From Zarea fungicola (lineage: Eukaryota > Ascomycota > Sordariomycetes > Hypocreales > Cordycipitaceae): DNA of 64,000 nt. The stretch lies in NCBI GenBank assembly GCA_900169235.1, contig FWCC01000298.1, forward strand, positions 62,001 through 126,000. Reading direction: 5' to 3'. Under the pieces are notes generated by a model. That model saw only the letters and a program-made list of their open reading frames with translations. It did no database searches and was not told the origin of the DNA. Both the position numbers and the translations under genes were made by a program. Of the stretch, positions 1-12,080 are shown in pieces. How positions within the stretch are numbered: position 1 is the first letter of the stretch; the number at the start of each line of letters is the position of its first letter.

Positions 1-2708
1 AGGCTTGCAGGTTTTAGTTTTGCTCTGTCGCTATTTTTGTACCAAATCCATTTGCGCGATCTTGTGGACTCTTGGCTCCAGGTAGATGCGTCTTGTCCCC
101 TGGCCTACACGCAGGAAGCGGCGTCTGCACTTGTTATCAACTCAGGTGAGGGGTTGAAACCATGCGCAGGCTTGTGAGCTGAAGCGGCCAGGTTGTTACG
201 GCACTTTACAGCAGTGCCGAGTAAAAAAAAAAAAAAAAAAAGGCAACTATTAGCATGCAAAAAGACGGCGGTGGGGGTTTCAGGACGACAGTTACCAGCA
301 GAGCATGACTTTTGAGAAATGTCTGGGGTTTGTTGTGGTGCTGCTCGCACACCCCTGTCTGGGGTCTGAAGTAGACGGTGACCTGAAGCAAGCCTTGCAG
401 AAACGTTAGCTTGAAGATGGGCTGCAGCTGATGGGGCCAATGCGGCGCTGCAACACTAACAAATGTCGGGATACTTTGGTTAGCTTGAATATGTCGATAT
501 TGGATTTGTCCATCAGGATCCCGGCATGAGGCTGGGAGATGGCGCCTTTGCGTCTCAGTTATTCGATGTTGGGCCAGTTTACAATTGCCTCTTTACATCA
601 CTTATTAGATGGCCCATGGTATTATTAAAAAGCTACCCTCCGCTGCTCCTTGCCGTGGCCCATTCTCTCTCACTCCCCGCAAGCGACGAGCTCAACCCGC
701 AGGGTGTTTGTTCCAGCTGCAAGAAGTAAGAGGAATGCCAAAAAGATAAACAATTCAGAGGAACACAAGCGCAACACAGTCTCTGTTTTCGACCAGGCCC
801 GGCAGTGTGGTTGGACGGGACGGCCAGAAACTAGCGTTGAGCCTAGATGGGCAAGGTATGGCAAAGCGAGACCCGCCTGTCGCACACTGGCCAAATCAAC
901 ACGGCTACGTGTTGTGGGATTTCAATCTTGTAGGTTGTATTGGGAGTGTGTGCATGTATGTATGAGTCCTCTGTTCTTCTTGCTTTATACCCGGTATCAT
1001 GAAGAAGCCTATGTGGCTGGCCTCACCAAGACAACATCCCACGGAACGGATGACCATCATTAACCATACCCCAACGTGTTACAATCGACTAGTGAGATAG
1101 AGGCCCTGCTCGACTAGCCTATGGTGATTAAAATAAAAGCGTGGCGTTTTGAAAACCTGGTCTAGTCGGCCGTGATTGGCTACTAATGCGGACCACCTGT
1201 GTTGTAGCGTGATTGCCCGGCGCTTAAATTTTGTCAGAAGCCAGGCCAGACTGCTGCTACTCATGCTCCAGTCTCCGTCTTCGCAGGTGAGAAGTAACGA
1301 GTCCTTTCTACACTTAGTGGCCGATAGGTGACTACGTGCGGGGGCCGTTCTGGTTCCGAGAGCTGTTTATAAATAGAAACCTGGAGACAGTTTGTGTTCT
1401 CTCCACTCGCAACCAAGATGAACAAGGAGTGCAGTGAGGCTATTCATACAACTAACTGCCAGTCACAACTTGTGCAGCGCAATCACTTCGCAGCCCGTGT
1501 ACGGGGCAAGCTGGTATAAGCAGAGTATGAGCATGAGCAATGTGGACTTGGCGCTCCGTACTAGACAAGTTTGACGGCATATCTCTCATGCACTGCTTTA
1601 ATGTAATCTGACGACCTTGCCTTCCGTGCACGCGGAGGCGTTGCGCAATGGACGCAAAGTCCATAAAGGTAAGTCTCATTTTCACCTGTGTGGTTGTGAG
1701 TTGGCGCGTCAAGACCGATGCGGCGTTGCTACTCAATTGGCACATGTCAAGGACCAAGGCAAAATAATACACATATAATAATAATAAATAAACGCCAACA
1801 TTCTCATCTTCGTTGACAGGCCCTCAATAGTTCTTCTCGCCAACATCATCACTAGACTTGGTGTCGAGCTTAGAAAGGCTCATCACATGCAATCTTGTTC
1901 GCCCAGAAGCCTCTAGCTGCCTCTTACCCGGCATTCTCACGCATATTCCTGAGCGTCACAATAGCCTGCGTGCTCTGAAGTCTAGTATGAGGCTTTCATG
2001 CTATCTGGTCAGAGCTGACCGATGCGCTTGTTTTTTTTTACGCCTCAGACTGTCGCCTTCAAGCCGAAAAAAGAAGGAAAAGAAAAACTCTACAGTGGCA
2101 GATTAGATTTTATGCCTCCATGATTCACTACCAAGATAACCCAATCATTATGGATTATATTTTCGATGCCATTGGCAATCACCACCATTGCTTGGACAAC
2201 CGAGAAACTGAGCTGCAACTGGTTCAACTATTTATTAGCGTCCGGCATAGGGAAAAGGAAAAAGGCATCGCCGCCCCACTTTGAAACTGTAGTGGGGGCA
2301 CAAGCTATTGAAATTCTAGAGGATTCTTCAATCTTTTTCTTAACCTTTCCGCTTCCTTTTGTGCTCAGCTTGCTGCTGCTCCCATCACCCTTCTCTGTTC
2401 TGCAGCCGACACACTCGTCACACCAGCTCAACTAAAACCGTAAGTTACTTTCATTCGCATTCATGCTTTGTTTTCCCTATCTCGACAGGCCTCGCCTCGC
2501 ACCCTGATGATACCCAAGCTGGCACCAGTCATAGAGTGACTTGTACTCCCTTCCTTGATGACTAAATTTGCTGTGGTCTCAACGACCCTTTCTGACACGC
2601 GATTGTCCATTAACGGTTTTCTTGACATGCATTCATGCTGCAATTGACTAACAGTCTCCTGTCCTAGTTTTTAGCCAATTGCGCTCGCCCCCCTCCCGAT
2701 ACTTCACG
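1..2708. other. Intergenic, no supportable gene
   Basis: No reading frame in this stretch resembles a protein family I know, and the open frames present (at most about 137 codons) have no splice-consistent extension. There is an A19 run near 223-241 and a T/C-rich stretch from about 2330 to 2420. The last several hundred bases are presumably the promoter and 5' leader of the AHA1 gene. A gene cut by the left edge of the window cannot be excluded. Confidence 0.5.
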
Positions 2709-3874
2709 ATGGTCGGCCACAATCCCAATAACTGGCATTGGGTCGACAAGGATGTAACCACGTGGACTAAGGGCTGGTTTGAGAAGAACTTGTTGACGCT
2801 GGAGGCCGAGGAGGGTGATGTCAAGACCAAGATCAGCAAGGTACAGTCCTTGGATGGTGAAGTGCAGATCAGCCAGCGCAGAGGCAAACTTATTACTCTC
2901 TATGATGTGAAACTTGTCCTCGAATATTCTGGTTTGTCAGCTCCGGGATCGCTATTGGTGATGGTCATTCTCTAATCTGTTGCAGGTTCTGCCCCTGATG
3001 CCACTGATGTTACTGGTACGATCACTGTGCCAGAGATCTCCACTGATATGGAGCAGGACGAGTATGTTGTGAGTAGATTGTTCTTTAACCGTAGCAATTG
3101 GCCTAGGGCTAATTCCCTCGTAGTTCAACATCGACAACGTCGCCAACTCGAAAGAAAAGGAGCCCGTTAAGGCACTTGTCCGCTCTAAGCTGGTTCCACT
3201 ACTTCGCCAGGAATTTGACAAGCTCCCGTCTACCCTAAAGGCCGAGCATGGCAAAGATATCCAGCATGCTCCCGGGTCTGGTCCTTCCAGCGGTGTTTCC
3301 ACCCCCAAGTATATCGACCCCAGTCGTGAGGCAACGGCAGCAGCTGCCACCCCAAAGACCAATGCCGGCTCAAGTACCATAGTCAACACTTCGAAGCTCA
3401 CCGATAACGACGAATTCCGTACGACGGCTGAGGAGCTGTACCAGACGTTCATTGACCCGCAGAGGATCGCCGCCTTCACGCGCTCGCCTCCCGTTTTATT
3501 CGAAGGTGCCAAGCAGGGTGGCAAGTTTGAGCTCTTTGGTGGAAACGTCTCAGGCGAGTACGTTGAGCTTGAACAGAACAAAAAAATTGTTCAGAAGTGG
3601 AGACTTGCCCAATGGCCTGCGTCTCACTTCTCGACCCTCACGATTGAATTTGACCAAAACAACGTTGACCATGTCACCGTCATGCGGGTGACGTGGCACG
3701 GTGTGCCTGTTGGCCAAGAAGAAGTCACAAAGAAGAACTGGCAAGAATACTACGTGAAGAGTATCAAGATCACCTTTGGGTATGTAACTTTTCTTTCCAC
3801 TTCTCTTTTCCACTTTTCTTTTCATGTACTTGATCTGCCATCTAACAAGCTGCAGCTTTGGTACCGTTCTATAA
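2709..3874 (+). CDS. AHA1: Activator of Hsp90 ATPase (Aha1 co-chaperone)
   Basis: Four exons: 2709-2931, 2986-3068, 3124-3779 and 3856-3874, giving 326 residues. The protein opens with the Aha1 signature NPNNWHW followed by a charged N-terminal domain that binds the Hsp90 middle domain. A Ser/Thr/Ala linker (about residues 170-205) leads to a C-terminal AHSA1/Bet v1-like domain with TAEELYQTFIDP and WRLAQWP motifs. The last exon is only 19 nt and supplies the family's typical FGFG ending. The ATG at 2709 is the first in frame and sits immediately before the conserved N-terminus. In known systems Aha1 stimulates Hsp90 ATP hydrolysis in the cytosol and so helps mature kinases and receptors. Length and both domains are as expected, so I see no sign of damage. 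The next gene, SWF1, converges on it 288 bp downstream. Confidence 0.95.
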
Positions 3875-4162
3875 ATACATAATGCCCATCATGAAAAAAA
3901 AAATACGAAAACGTGAATAACAATTCGAAACGCTCTAGACGAGGCTAAAGGCAACGGAGTTTTTTTTCACCGCGGCGGTGGAAGGAATTTGTCACTTGGG
4001 TAGCATCTTTACATGGTCTCTTCTAGGACCTAGTGGCGCGTAGATATGATAGATGAGACGCAGTGTTCATGAATAGAAGTCCTAGCGCAGATCGTTTTAA
4101 TGACATTGGAATATTTCCTTGGCAGCTGTGAAATGACATACGTTCTATATCCAGTCTATATT

Positions 4163-5586
4163 TTATACAGTATACGATGTCCCATTTGGACGTCGATTTT
4201 TGAGAGGCAGTTCTAGGCTCTTACCAAATGCATGCTCTCGAAAAAAGATGTCAGCCAAATTGTCTTTGAAGCCTAGATCGTAGAGGTTCTCTACATTCTT
4301 CAGCTTCCACACTCTCTCCCAGTCGCCTTCTCCTGCGAGAGGTGGCATTCCTTCGCGAGCGATGGGAGGCTGTCCGTCGGCCGTCGCAATAACTGCCATT
4401 ACCGGCTCCACGGGCCAGCGTGGGCACGACGGCTCGACGGCGTAGTCTCTTTCCCGGCTGCGACTCATCCGCCGCGTAAATGCGTACCCGTCGGCCATGT
4501 CCTCGGCCATGTCGGACCACTTAAGGGACTCGTTGGTCGTGGTACCACAGTAGACGTGATAGAGCGTGTAGCCCAGCAGCGCCCACACCAGCGGCGACGT
4601 GAGCGCCGCAAGTAGCGTCGTCGCACCAATGCGGCTGTTGCGCTCCATGGCCCAGCTCCAAGCGATGAAATAGTTGCTCATGCCGTACCCGGCGGGAGGC
4701 CAGATTGCCCACCCAGGAAAGCGCACCTTGACGAGACGGGAGACGATGGAGAGACCGAGGATGCCGCCGTACGAGGTAATAATTGCGGTAGAGAGGAGGA
4801 GTAGCAGGAACCAGTGGTGGTTGCCGTAGCCAACGCAGAGGTTGATGAAGACGCAGTGGTGGTCGGACTTGGCGACGCAGCGCTTGCAGAGGCTGCAGTG
4901 CTTGGAGCGCGCCGGCTTGAGGAGCTTGCACGTCTTGCAGTAGCGACCCGGGTGGAAGATGGCATGGTCATAAGGGTACAAGGACATGTGGTAAGCGTGT
5001 TTCTCGGGCGTGATGAAGCCCGGGTCGCTGTAGCATGAGAGATAAAGGAAAGCATATGGTGCGGTAGCAACGAGGATGGAGACTAGCTTGGTGAGGGCAT
5101 CCATATAAGGCCAGGCGGCTGGGAGATAAAAGTATTCGCCTCCAACGAGGAGAGACAGAAAGAAAATCTATAATAATAATAACAACCAGATATTAGCCGA
5201 GGAGGGGGGGTGACAAAGTGATTCTGGAGGTGAGAGCAGCTTACGACTACGGTCGGATGTCTGTCGTAGAGTACGCGGTTTGTGGCGCGAGATAGACCGC
5301 CAGCAATTCTACCGCCAGTAAGGCTCTGATCTATGGCTGCAAGGAAATTTGGGATGTGAATCCATATGGTTCGATGTAGTGCGCCGATTGGCGTATGTCT
5401 GTATATCAAGAGTCCAAGATGGCTACGTCAGTGGTTTTGCTCCGCAACGTTCCAGCCAGCTTCGGGGAAAATAAAAAGAAAAGAACATGAGCCTTACCGG
5501 AGGGCTGGGATTCGCCCAAAAAAACTCACAAAAACTCCAAAAGAGACAATGAGAATAAAAATCACAACATTGGCAAGAGCACCCAT
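4163..5586 (-). CDS. SWF1: DHHC palmitoyltransferase, Swf1 type
   Basis: Three exons on the minus strand: 5586-5498, 5398-5245 and 5167-4163; 415 residues. The short first exon encodes a hydrophobic N-terminal membrane segment (MGALANVVIFILIVSFG). The second carries the Swf1-like NTPIG/HRT...LTGGR stretch. The third has two more hydrophobic segments flanking a cysteine-rich DHHC domain, with CKTCKLLKPARSKHC and SDHHC; the catalytic cysteine is at about residue 186. A further transmembrane segment follows the domain. Family knowledge: Swf1 is an ER palmitoyltransferase for transmembrane SNAREs and other proteins with cysteines next to a membrane span. A model starting at the ATG at 5104 would miss the first two exons, which are required for the normal topology. 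It shares a 600-bp divergent promoter with RAP1. Confidence 0.93.
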
Positions 5587-6186
5587 GACTGCGACTTTTT
5601 AGTCGACCAGTCAACTCTCACTGAGAGCGAGCTTCCAGAGTCCAAAGTATCCAGTAGTGCCTTGCTTTTGAGAGACGTGGCTTGTCAGGTGTGGCGTGTA
5701 GGTCAGGGTCTCGACGATGCAATCATGGTTGGAGCAAGTGATGTTGAAGCAAGGCCAAAAAAAAAAAGCACGTGGAGATATTGACTGGCCTGCCGTTGGT
5801 TCACTGTCTTGGCTAGGATGTCTTCGAGTTGCTGAGCCACACTCTCTTGTTCCTCGAGGTACGGCCATTGTCACTGGCTCGCCACGTGATCACGCGATAG
5901 AGGCAATGGATAATCACGCGGCGGAACCCAAAATAGGTATCGCACGGTCATATTCTATTGACGTCAGGAGACTGGATGGAAACAAAAGCTACAAAAGGGC
6001 TGTTGAAAGCCAAATCCGGAAAACTTACTTGGACAACGTAATGCTCTTTCCATCCCGGTCGCACCTTTGTTTTGGGCCTTTAGACCACTAAACGCGCCCG
6101 GACTAGCCTCTTCTTCACGCGCCTTTTCCACGCCTGGCGGAGCAATAAATACCGACTGTAGGGATAGCAAACGGTACCGGAGGAAG
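5587..6186. promoter_or_regulatory. Divergent promoter between SWF1 and RAP1
   Basis: These 600 bp separate the start codons of two divergent genes and must hold both promoters and leaders. Visible features are an A-rich run at about 5758-5769 and a CACGTG-like E-box (cacgtg near 5769 and 5884). No coding sequence is evident, although the RAP1 frame stays open upstream to an ATG at 6067. Confidence 0.5.
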
Positions 6187-8507
6187 ATGGCAGGCGGCAT
6201 TACATATAATGGGATAGCAGTGGTAAATGGAGGGCAAATATTTGATGGCCTGAAATTTTGGGTTGCGCAGCGTGTGCCAACGCGCGGCACTATCGTCGAC
6301 CACATTCAGGTAAAAGCCGCTGGTGTTCCTCAAACTAGAACAGCTAGAAATTACCACAGCAAAAGGGCTAACTTTTCTTCTAATTCGCAGACAAACAGCG
6401 GGACTGTTGTGCTGCTTGAAAAGCAAGCAGACTACCTCATCGCAGACCATGCGCGGAAAGATGCACCAAGTGGTGCCATTTCGTGGAAGTTCATCACCGA
6501 GTCTGTGGAGAATGGCGTTGTCCAGATCCCAGATCGTTACAAGATTGCGCTGGCACCAGCTGGACCGCGGCACGCCTCATCGAGCAGACCGATAAAGGGA
6601 ACCAGGACAGCGTTTACAACACAGGAGGATGAAATTCTTGCGAGTTGGATACTGACGCATGGAAAGCACAAGACAGGCAACGGAATCTACATGGAGTTCG
6701 AAGACATGGTTAGTTAAAAGTTGCGATTGGTTTCGGAAAGTGTTCATGACCATATTTTGTCAAAGACTAACTTTTCGCTCCCGTGCAAAAGTATCCATCT
6801 CACCCCTGGCAGTCGTGGAGGAACAGATACGTCAAGAAGCTATCGCTTCTACCGCACGATGCGTTTCTGCAAATGGCCGCCAGAGGAGCCAACCCTTCTG
6901 CGCTTCAAATTACGGAATCTGGAGCGCAAGATCAAGAGCTTCCGGACCCAACAGCGCTGATGCTACAGCGAAAGGGACAGAGAGTGCAGAAGGAAACCGC
7001 ACTGCAACGGAATCAAGAACGAGCACACCGTGTCGAGCGGAACCCAGCAGCCTTACCCGCACCGCCAACGCTACCGACATCGCGAGCTGAACTGGTACAA
7101 CAGCAAAAAGAGGTTGAAGAAGCAGACGTCGCTGTAACCACAGCCAGGAATCAGTTTTACGAGGATTTGCAGTGGTATTCTGAGGAAAACGGAATCGAGA
7201 TTGTGCCGACGCAACAGATCGCCGGCCAACCCGTGGAGCTATGGGCGCTTTCCAAGGCCGTAAGCGAACAAAATCTTCCAGCAGAGGAGATTGACTGGCT
7301 TCTGGTGGCAGAAGAACTTGGATATAACTGGCTCGATGTAGAAGCTGCTGTCAATGCCCTGCAGCGTTGCTACGAAGAGAACCTTGCCGAGTTCCTAGCG
7401 GTCATGCAGGACGCCTTTGACGACCAGCCAGAGGAGGAGCCAGGTGCAGCTGGGGCGAAGGGAGCAGACAGCGATATGCCGCCCTCGTCAAGAGCCAACC
7501 TGCCATCGTCGCCGCCGGCACGCTTCCTCGCCAACAAGCGCGGTTTTGATACAGATATTGATCTCGAACCCCCGCTACCGACCAAGAGAAGACGACTAAA
7601 TCTGCCTAGAGAGATTCCTTCCACACCAGAGAGCCACGCGACACCCAACACAAACAGACGGATCAGGGTCCCCACGACGCCTCTCCAGTTTGAGACGCAG
7701 ATGCCCAACCTGCAGACGCACGAATCGGACGTTAACGTGACACCCTCGCAACAGCTCCACAGCGAGCACGAGCGCATCATCAGCAGCCCGATTCCCCTGC
7801 ACCTAAACAATTCGGCGCGGAATCGCCAAATCGGCCGTGAACCCGTCCCCACCACCTCATCAGCATCCAAGCAGAGCAACACGAGCGTTAGGCGCCGCGT
7901 GCTCCCTGGCCAATTCAGGTCCCAACAAGCCACCATTCCCGAAGAGCAACGGCAGCGCGAGCATGACGACTCCCTATTTGTACACGATGGCGGCAACAAC
8001 GACGAACACGAGGTGTTTGTGCAGCCCTTCCCCGGCGCCATCACCAGCGCACAGCCCCCTCCAGGACGCCCCATCGGCCGCCCCGCGCAAGTCGTCGCCG
8101 CGCAGCGCCGCAAGACCCCCGATGAGGAGCTCGCCGACCTGATCCAGCACTATGAGTCACTGGGGTACGCGCACAAGACCGTCATTGAAGGTCTGCGGCG
8201 CACAACCATGACACCCGGGCTCGCGACGGTGGTGATGCAGAGCATAAAAGATGGCAATGGCGTGCCCGCGCACTATGAAGGCATCTGGACGGACCGGGAT
8301 GACGAGGGGCTGAGGCTGGTGAATGAGGTGGGCGATGCGGGGATGAATACGCTGCTAGGGAGCAAAGAGGAGATGAAGAGGATTCGGAAAGCGAGGAGGA
8401 CGCGAGATCGGCTGCGCGACAAACATGGCCAGGAGCGCATGACGTTACGGATGCAGTTTCTGGAGGCAAATGATGTCTATGCTGCTGCAGAGGGTCATTC
8501 GAGTTGA
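6187..8507 (+). CDS. RAP1: Telomere-binding protein Rap1
   Basis: Three exons: 6187-6309, 6391-6708 and 6792-8507; 718 residues. Domain order fits filamentous-fungal Rap1. An N-terminal BRCT domain covers about residues 10-100 (IFDGLKFWVAQRVP...YLIADHARKD). A Myb/SANT domain follows at about 113-166 (FTTQEDEILASWI then PWQSWRNRYVK). A second helical, ARID-like segment lies at about 266-358 (QFYEDLQWYSEE...). After a long acidic and Ser/Pro-rich disordered middle comes the RCT protein-interaction domain at about 590-657. Known role: Rap1 sits on telomeric chromatin, directly or through Taz1/TRF-type partners, and controls telomere length and silencing. I chose ATG 6187 because it directly precedes the BRCT domain; an in-frame ATG at 6067 would add 40 residues without family-like sequence. 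The first intron is 81 nt, a multiple of three with no stop, so its retention would leave an in-frame insertion. Confidence 0.93.
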
Positions 8508-9074
8508 GCGTTTGATTTTTACGGGCTTCAGGCTGGTTGTCTCAACCTATATAGTTGGACATTATCCAACTGCTGTATATTTGTTTCATGGAGGCTTGGC
8601 GGTAGAGCGAGTTGCTTTTGAAAATTGCGTTTCTTTTTATTACGCAATACCGGGTTTCCACCGTTGTTTCACTGTACCCTTTAGAGTAATAGGCATGCGT
8701 CAGGGGTATTCAAATAGATTCTTTTTTAGAAAGGTTTTTTTTTTATAAAAAAAGGAGAGGATATATTTGCTGATTTTGAAGAGGTTGATTTAATACAAAC
8801 AGTGCATGATTTAAGCACAGTTGGGCTCATTATGCAACTCCGTCCATGCCAAGATGGTGTGTGTATGTGTGTGCGTGTGTGTGGAAGAAAACAGCAGCCA
8901 AAAAATAAATAAAATAAGCAATAAACAGGACAACAAAGCTCCCAAGACTCCCGGGGAAAAAAAATCAATAAATTCCGACGCCTGATTGTGAGGGAGAGAG
9001 AGAGCGCGAGGACACTGGCCTTGGCTCTGTGAGTGATTTGGCGTCGATTTTGTGTAGTATAGTAGTGGTTGTTT
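8508..9074. other. Convergent intergenic region RAP1/UBC8
   Basis: 3' ends of two convergent genes. It contains T- and A-runs around 8728-8752 and a GT-rich microsatellite at about 8857-8883. No gene is apparent. Confidence 0.6.
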
Positions 9075-10197
9075 TTATACATCGTCCATCTGGCCTGCGG
9101 GCTCCTCATCATCCTCACCAAAGCTGGCGACCGAGGACATGTCATCGTCGTCTTCGCTTTCGGCACCGGCCTCGTCAGCGGCATCCTTGTTGGCATACTT
9201 TTGCACGTATTCTGCCTTTGTTGTTAGTTCATGGCTTTATATTGCGACCCAAACCTGGGTAAGTCAGCGAGTGGGGAAGGCAAGCACGAACCCTTAACTT
9301 TAGCCTCGTAGCTCTTGGGTTCGCGAATCAAGAGAGCGGCGGCCTCTCCATTGAGAGGATCGGTGGGGTTGGGGTATCGCAGGAGCTGTGGTAGAAAGAC
9401 TTCGAAAATGTTAATCATGTCAAACATCGGTGACCACGTCTGGTTAATGACGTCGAGACAGACAGAGCCGGAGCTACAGTGGTTGGCGTGATTTCGAGTC
9501 AGCGGTCATGGTATCGAGCGAAAGAAGACCAGCCTAGGGTTTCCACATACAGCTCATCAATGTTGGGATGAAAAATTCGGTTTACAAAGCCGATACTCGG
9601 TGACTTGTATGGGTACGAATCAGGGAGCTCGACATGAATCTTCCACAAGCCGCCCTCGAAGGGTGCTGAAGAAAGCGAGTTAGCGGGCGGGTTCGTTAGG
9701 GGAGGTGATTGCGGTATCTCTCTTCTTACTCTCGGCAGGTCCCTTGAACCGGACGAAGAACTCTTGCCTAGAATTCGGGTTAGGATGGCTGGGTCGATTT
9801 GTGGTCGCACGTAGACGACAGATGCGTACACTGGGAGGATTTGGTTAGTATGGTAGTGCGGGCGGGGGAGTGTGTGTGTGGCACGAAATGTCGCGGGGCA
9901 GCCTTACTATTATCGTTCACAAGAGTAACCTCGTAGTCGCTCATGAGCCTGTGGGGGTTAGCATCACTGGAATCTCTGCAGTCTCAAGCTGTTCTGGGCG
10001 CCGCAGCATACATTCTATGAAATGGTTAGCATCAAGTAGGCTGGGCATCGCGGCGGGTAATCTGTCCGTACTTCATGACCTGGATGGGCAAAAGCATTAT
10101 TAGCAAAACGCCACCACACAAAGGATTCAGTGCGTTTCAAAATCAGAAAAAAAAAACCACCTACATCAGTCTCAATTCGTCTTCGTGGACTAGACAT
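9075..10197 (-). CDS. UBC8: Ubiquitin-conjugating enzyme E2, Ubc8/UBE2H type
   Basis: 184 residues when eight exons are joined on the minus strand: 10197-10165, 10079-10072, 9948-9908, 9830 alone, 9767-9730, 9665-9551, 9473-9292 and 9211-9075. The protein begins [14 protein letters not shown] and has the UBC fold. Family signatures are [19 protein letters not shown], the HPN triad (HPNID) and an active-site cysteine at about residue 84 in [14 protein letters not shown]. It ends in an acidic tail ([10 protein letters not shown]...), as Ubc8/UBE2H orthologs do. In yeast this E2 serves the GID/CTLH ligase that degrades gluconeogenic enzymes on glucose return. The gene is intron-rich for its size, with two tiny exons (8 nt and 1 nt) that the conserved frame demands. 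Every junction used is GT-AG. Confidence 0.92.
9830..9830 (-). other. UBC8: Candidate one-nucleotide exon of UBC8
   Basis: On the minus strand the single base T lies between a strong acceptor (branch site TACTAAC, then CCTCCCAG) and a donor GTACGC. The 61-nt intron that follows (9829-9768) has its own CCTAAC branch site and TTCTAG acceptor. Joining ...AATA + T + GCAAGAG gives N-M-Q-E, the conserved Ubc8 sequence. Skipping this base shifts the frame. Other GT donors in the segment give exon lengths of 11, 14 or 20 nt, all in the wrong phase. Needs transcript evidence. Confidence 0.75.
10072..10079 (-). other. UBC8: 8-nt microexon of UBC8
   Basis: GTCATGAA flanked by CCAG on one side and donor GTACGG on the other. 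It supplies the V-M-K of the conserved ETDVMKL stretch and links exon 1 to the exon beginning at 9948. Confidence 0.8.
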
Positions 10198-12080
10198 TTT
10201 GGCGTTGAATTGCGTAGATGTAGCAAAGTCGTGACTGGTGGTTGTCGTGTTGTTGGTATGTGGCTGGCAGCAGCGCAATTGAGAAGAGAGATTGGCGACG
10301 TCACTGGGGGAGCCGGGCGGCGGCTGGTTGCGGACTTGCCAGGGTTCAAAGGCTAGAAGCGGGTGCTTATTGGCTGCTGTGTCTAAGATAAAAGATGCAA
10401 ATGTTGTGCAGACGCGGCAAGGGTCACGTCGTGCCAGGAAAAAAGGTCGTAATCCCTTCGACTGGGCAAAAAGAAGCAGAATGTTCGTAAGAGTGGGAAT
10501 GGACAAAGCCGGGCAGATGAGGAAGAGGAGGGGGTGGTAGATTTGGAGAGTGATGAGGGGGCAAGAGGCAAAAGGTGCTGGCTGGCAGTCACGAGGCTCA
10601 AGATTGGGTCTAAATGGGCTCCCTTGTCACATTGATGAGGAGCAGATGCGCAAATGCACAAATGCGCTATCAGGACGAGCCGTGGGCCTGTTGGGGCACC
10701 ACCTGGATGGGGCCGGCTTATTAGAAGATGCTAATAAAGTTGCCTGAAGTTGGTACCAATGACTCCGTCCATACCTCCGTACGGTGAGCAGGATCTCGGT
10801 GGTACTTTTAGTGAGTTAGTTGCAGTCTGGTACTCCGTACAGCGGCGGCACAATGAGCTGCTGTGGTGACTGCTGAGCTAAGATCGGCTGCTTACTCCAT
10901 CCAACATGTACCTCAGCAAAGGCTATTAAATGCGCACCTTGATATTACTGGTACGCCCAGTCAGATTGATTAATGTGACGATCCTTTTTCTTAATTTCTC
11001 TCATCTCTCATCATCAACCTCGGAAATGAATTCTGAAACATTGCACCAAGTATGGCTCGTGCAGCCCTACCTACTCTACCAGTGCAATGGTTTTGTGATG
11101 CCCTGACAAAGAAAGAAAAAAGGAAAAGAAGAAGAGAATTTAGGCTCTAATCTTGTAGCAACTGGGCATGAAAGATTGCGGGAATAAGCGCTTTTTGCTT
11201 CGTTGACTTACAACGATCCTTTCAAGACCCGACAGAGTCACCATACTTTCCACTAATAACTTATGGAGCCTTTTTTAGCATTGCAGGTTGGAATTAGTAA
11301 CATGGAAGGATAAATACCACTTTGTACCAGTGCTTCTTTTATCCAAGTAAAATATCCTCAAAGATGGCGTTGGGCTGGTGCTACACGAACCTCCTTGCAT
11401 CTCATAACTCTAATAAGCTGGGTGTCGCAGCCTTGTTATAAAAAATGTGGCCCGGGATAAACTTACACATCGGCTGTCTACTATTACTCTACGCGGCTCT
11501 AACGTGGAATAGACAGAGGCGACGAGGTCCCAGCAGGCCAATTGGCAGTGGCTGGCAGCTTGGGAATAGCCTCAATCGGCTTGGCCGCCGCCGTCGGCCC
11601 AGTACTCAAAGGCTCGCCCATTGCATTCGTACTAGTTAACCAGGTTATTAGTTGATGATAAATTGGCTGCCATATTATTTAATGGTGGGTAAGACAACCA
11701 CCGAGGCTCCCGTTTGGTGGCTGAACCGAGGGAGCAAAAGGTATGTGGGCCCCACGCGACCCCGATTCTCACCAAAGCCCGGAGAGATGCTCAGTTGTAC
11801 AATGTAAAAACCATCATGACCAGAATAGTTAAAAACACTTTTTCCCGCCCCAGACAATGGCAAAATAACCTTTACCTTTTGACATTTCCCAAACCCCTAA
11901 ATCTCTGCAAAAAGGAATCCAGTCACATTTCCCCCTAATACCCATCCACAAGAGTTCCCATAACCCAAGAGTTCATTTAGCATGCACTCATAACCCAACT
12001 TTATTAGTATCCCTTTTCCTTCCAAGCACATTTCATCCCACCTTTCCTTTGGCACCGTTGCACAAACACCCAACAACGTC
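10198..12080. other. Intergenic, divergent promoters of UBC8 and PanB
   Basis: 1.9 kb between divergent genes. No reading frame here matches a family. One exact copy of the recurring 9-mer TACTCCGTA lies at 10831-10839, with partial copies near 10770-10785. Short A/G-rich tracts occur around 11105-11140. The PanB leader, close to 12000-12080, is C-rich. Confidence 0.5.

Noticed and set aside
7370..8113. 247-codon minus-strand frame opposite RAP1
   Set aside because: Shadow of the biased RAP1 coding sequence; Cys/Ser/Arg-rich with no motif.
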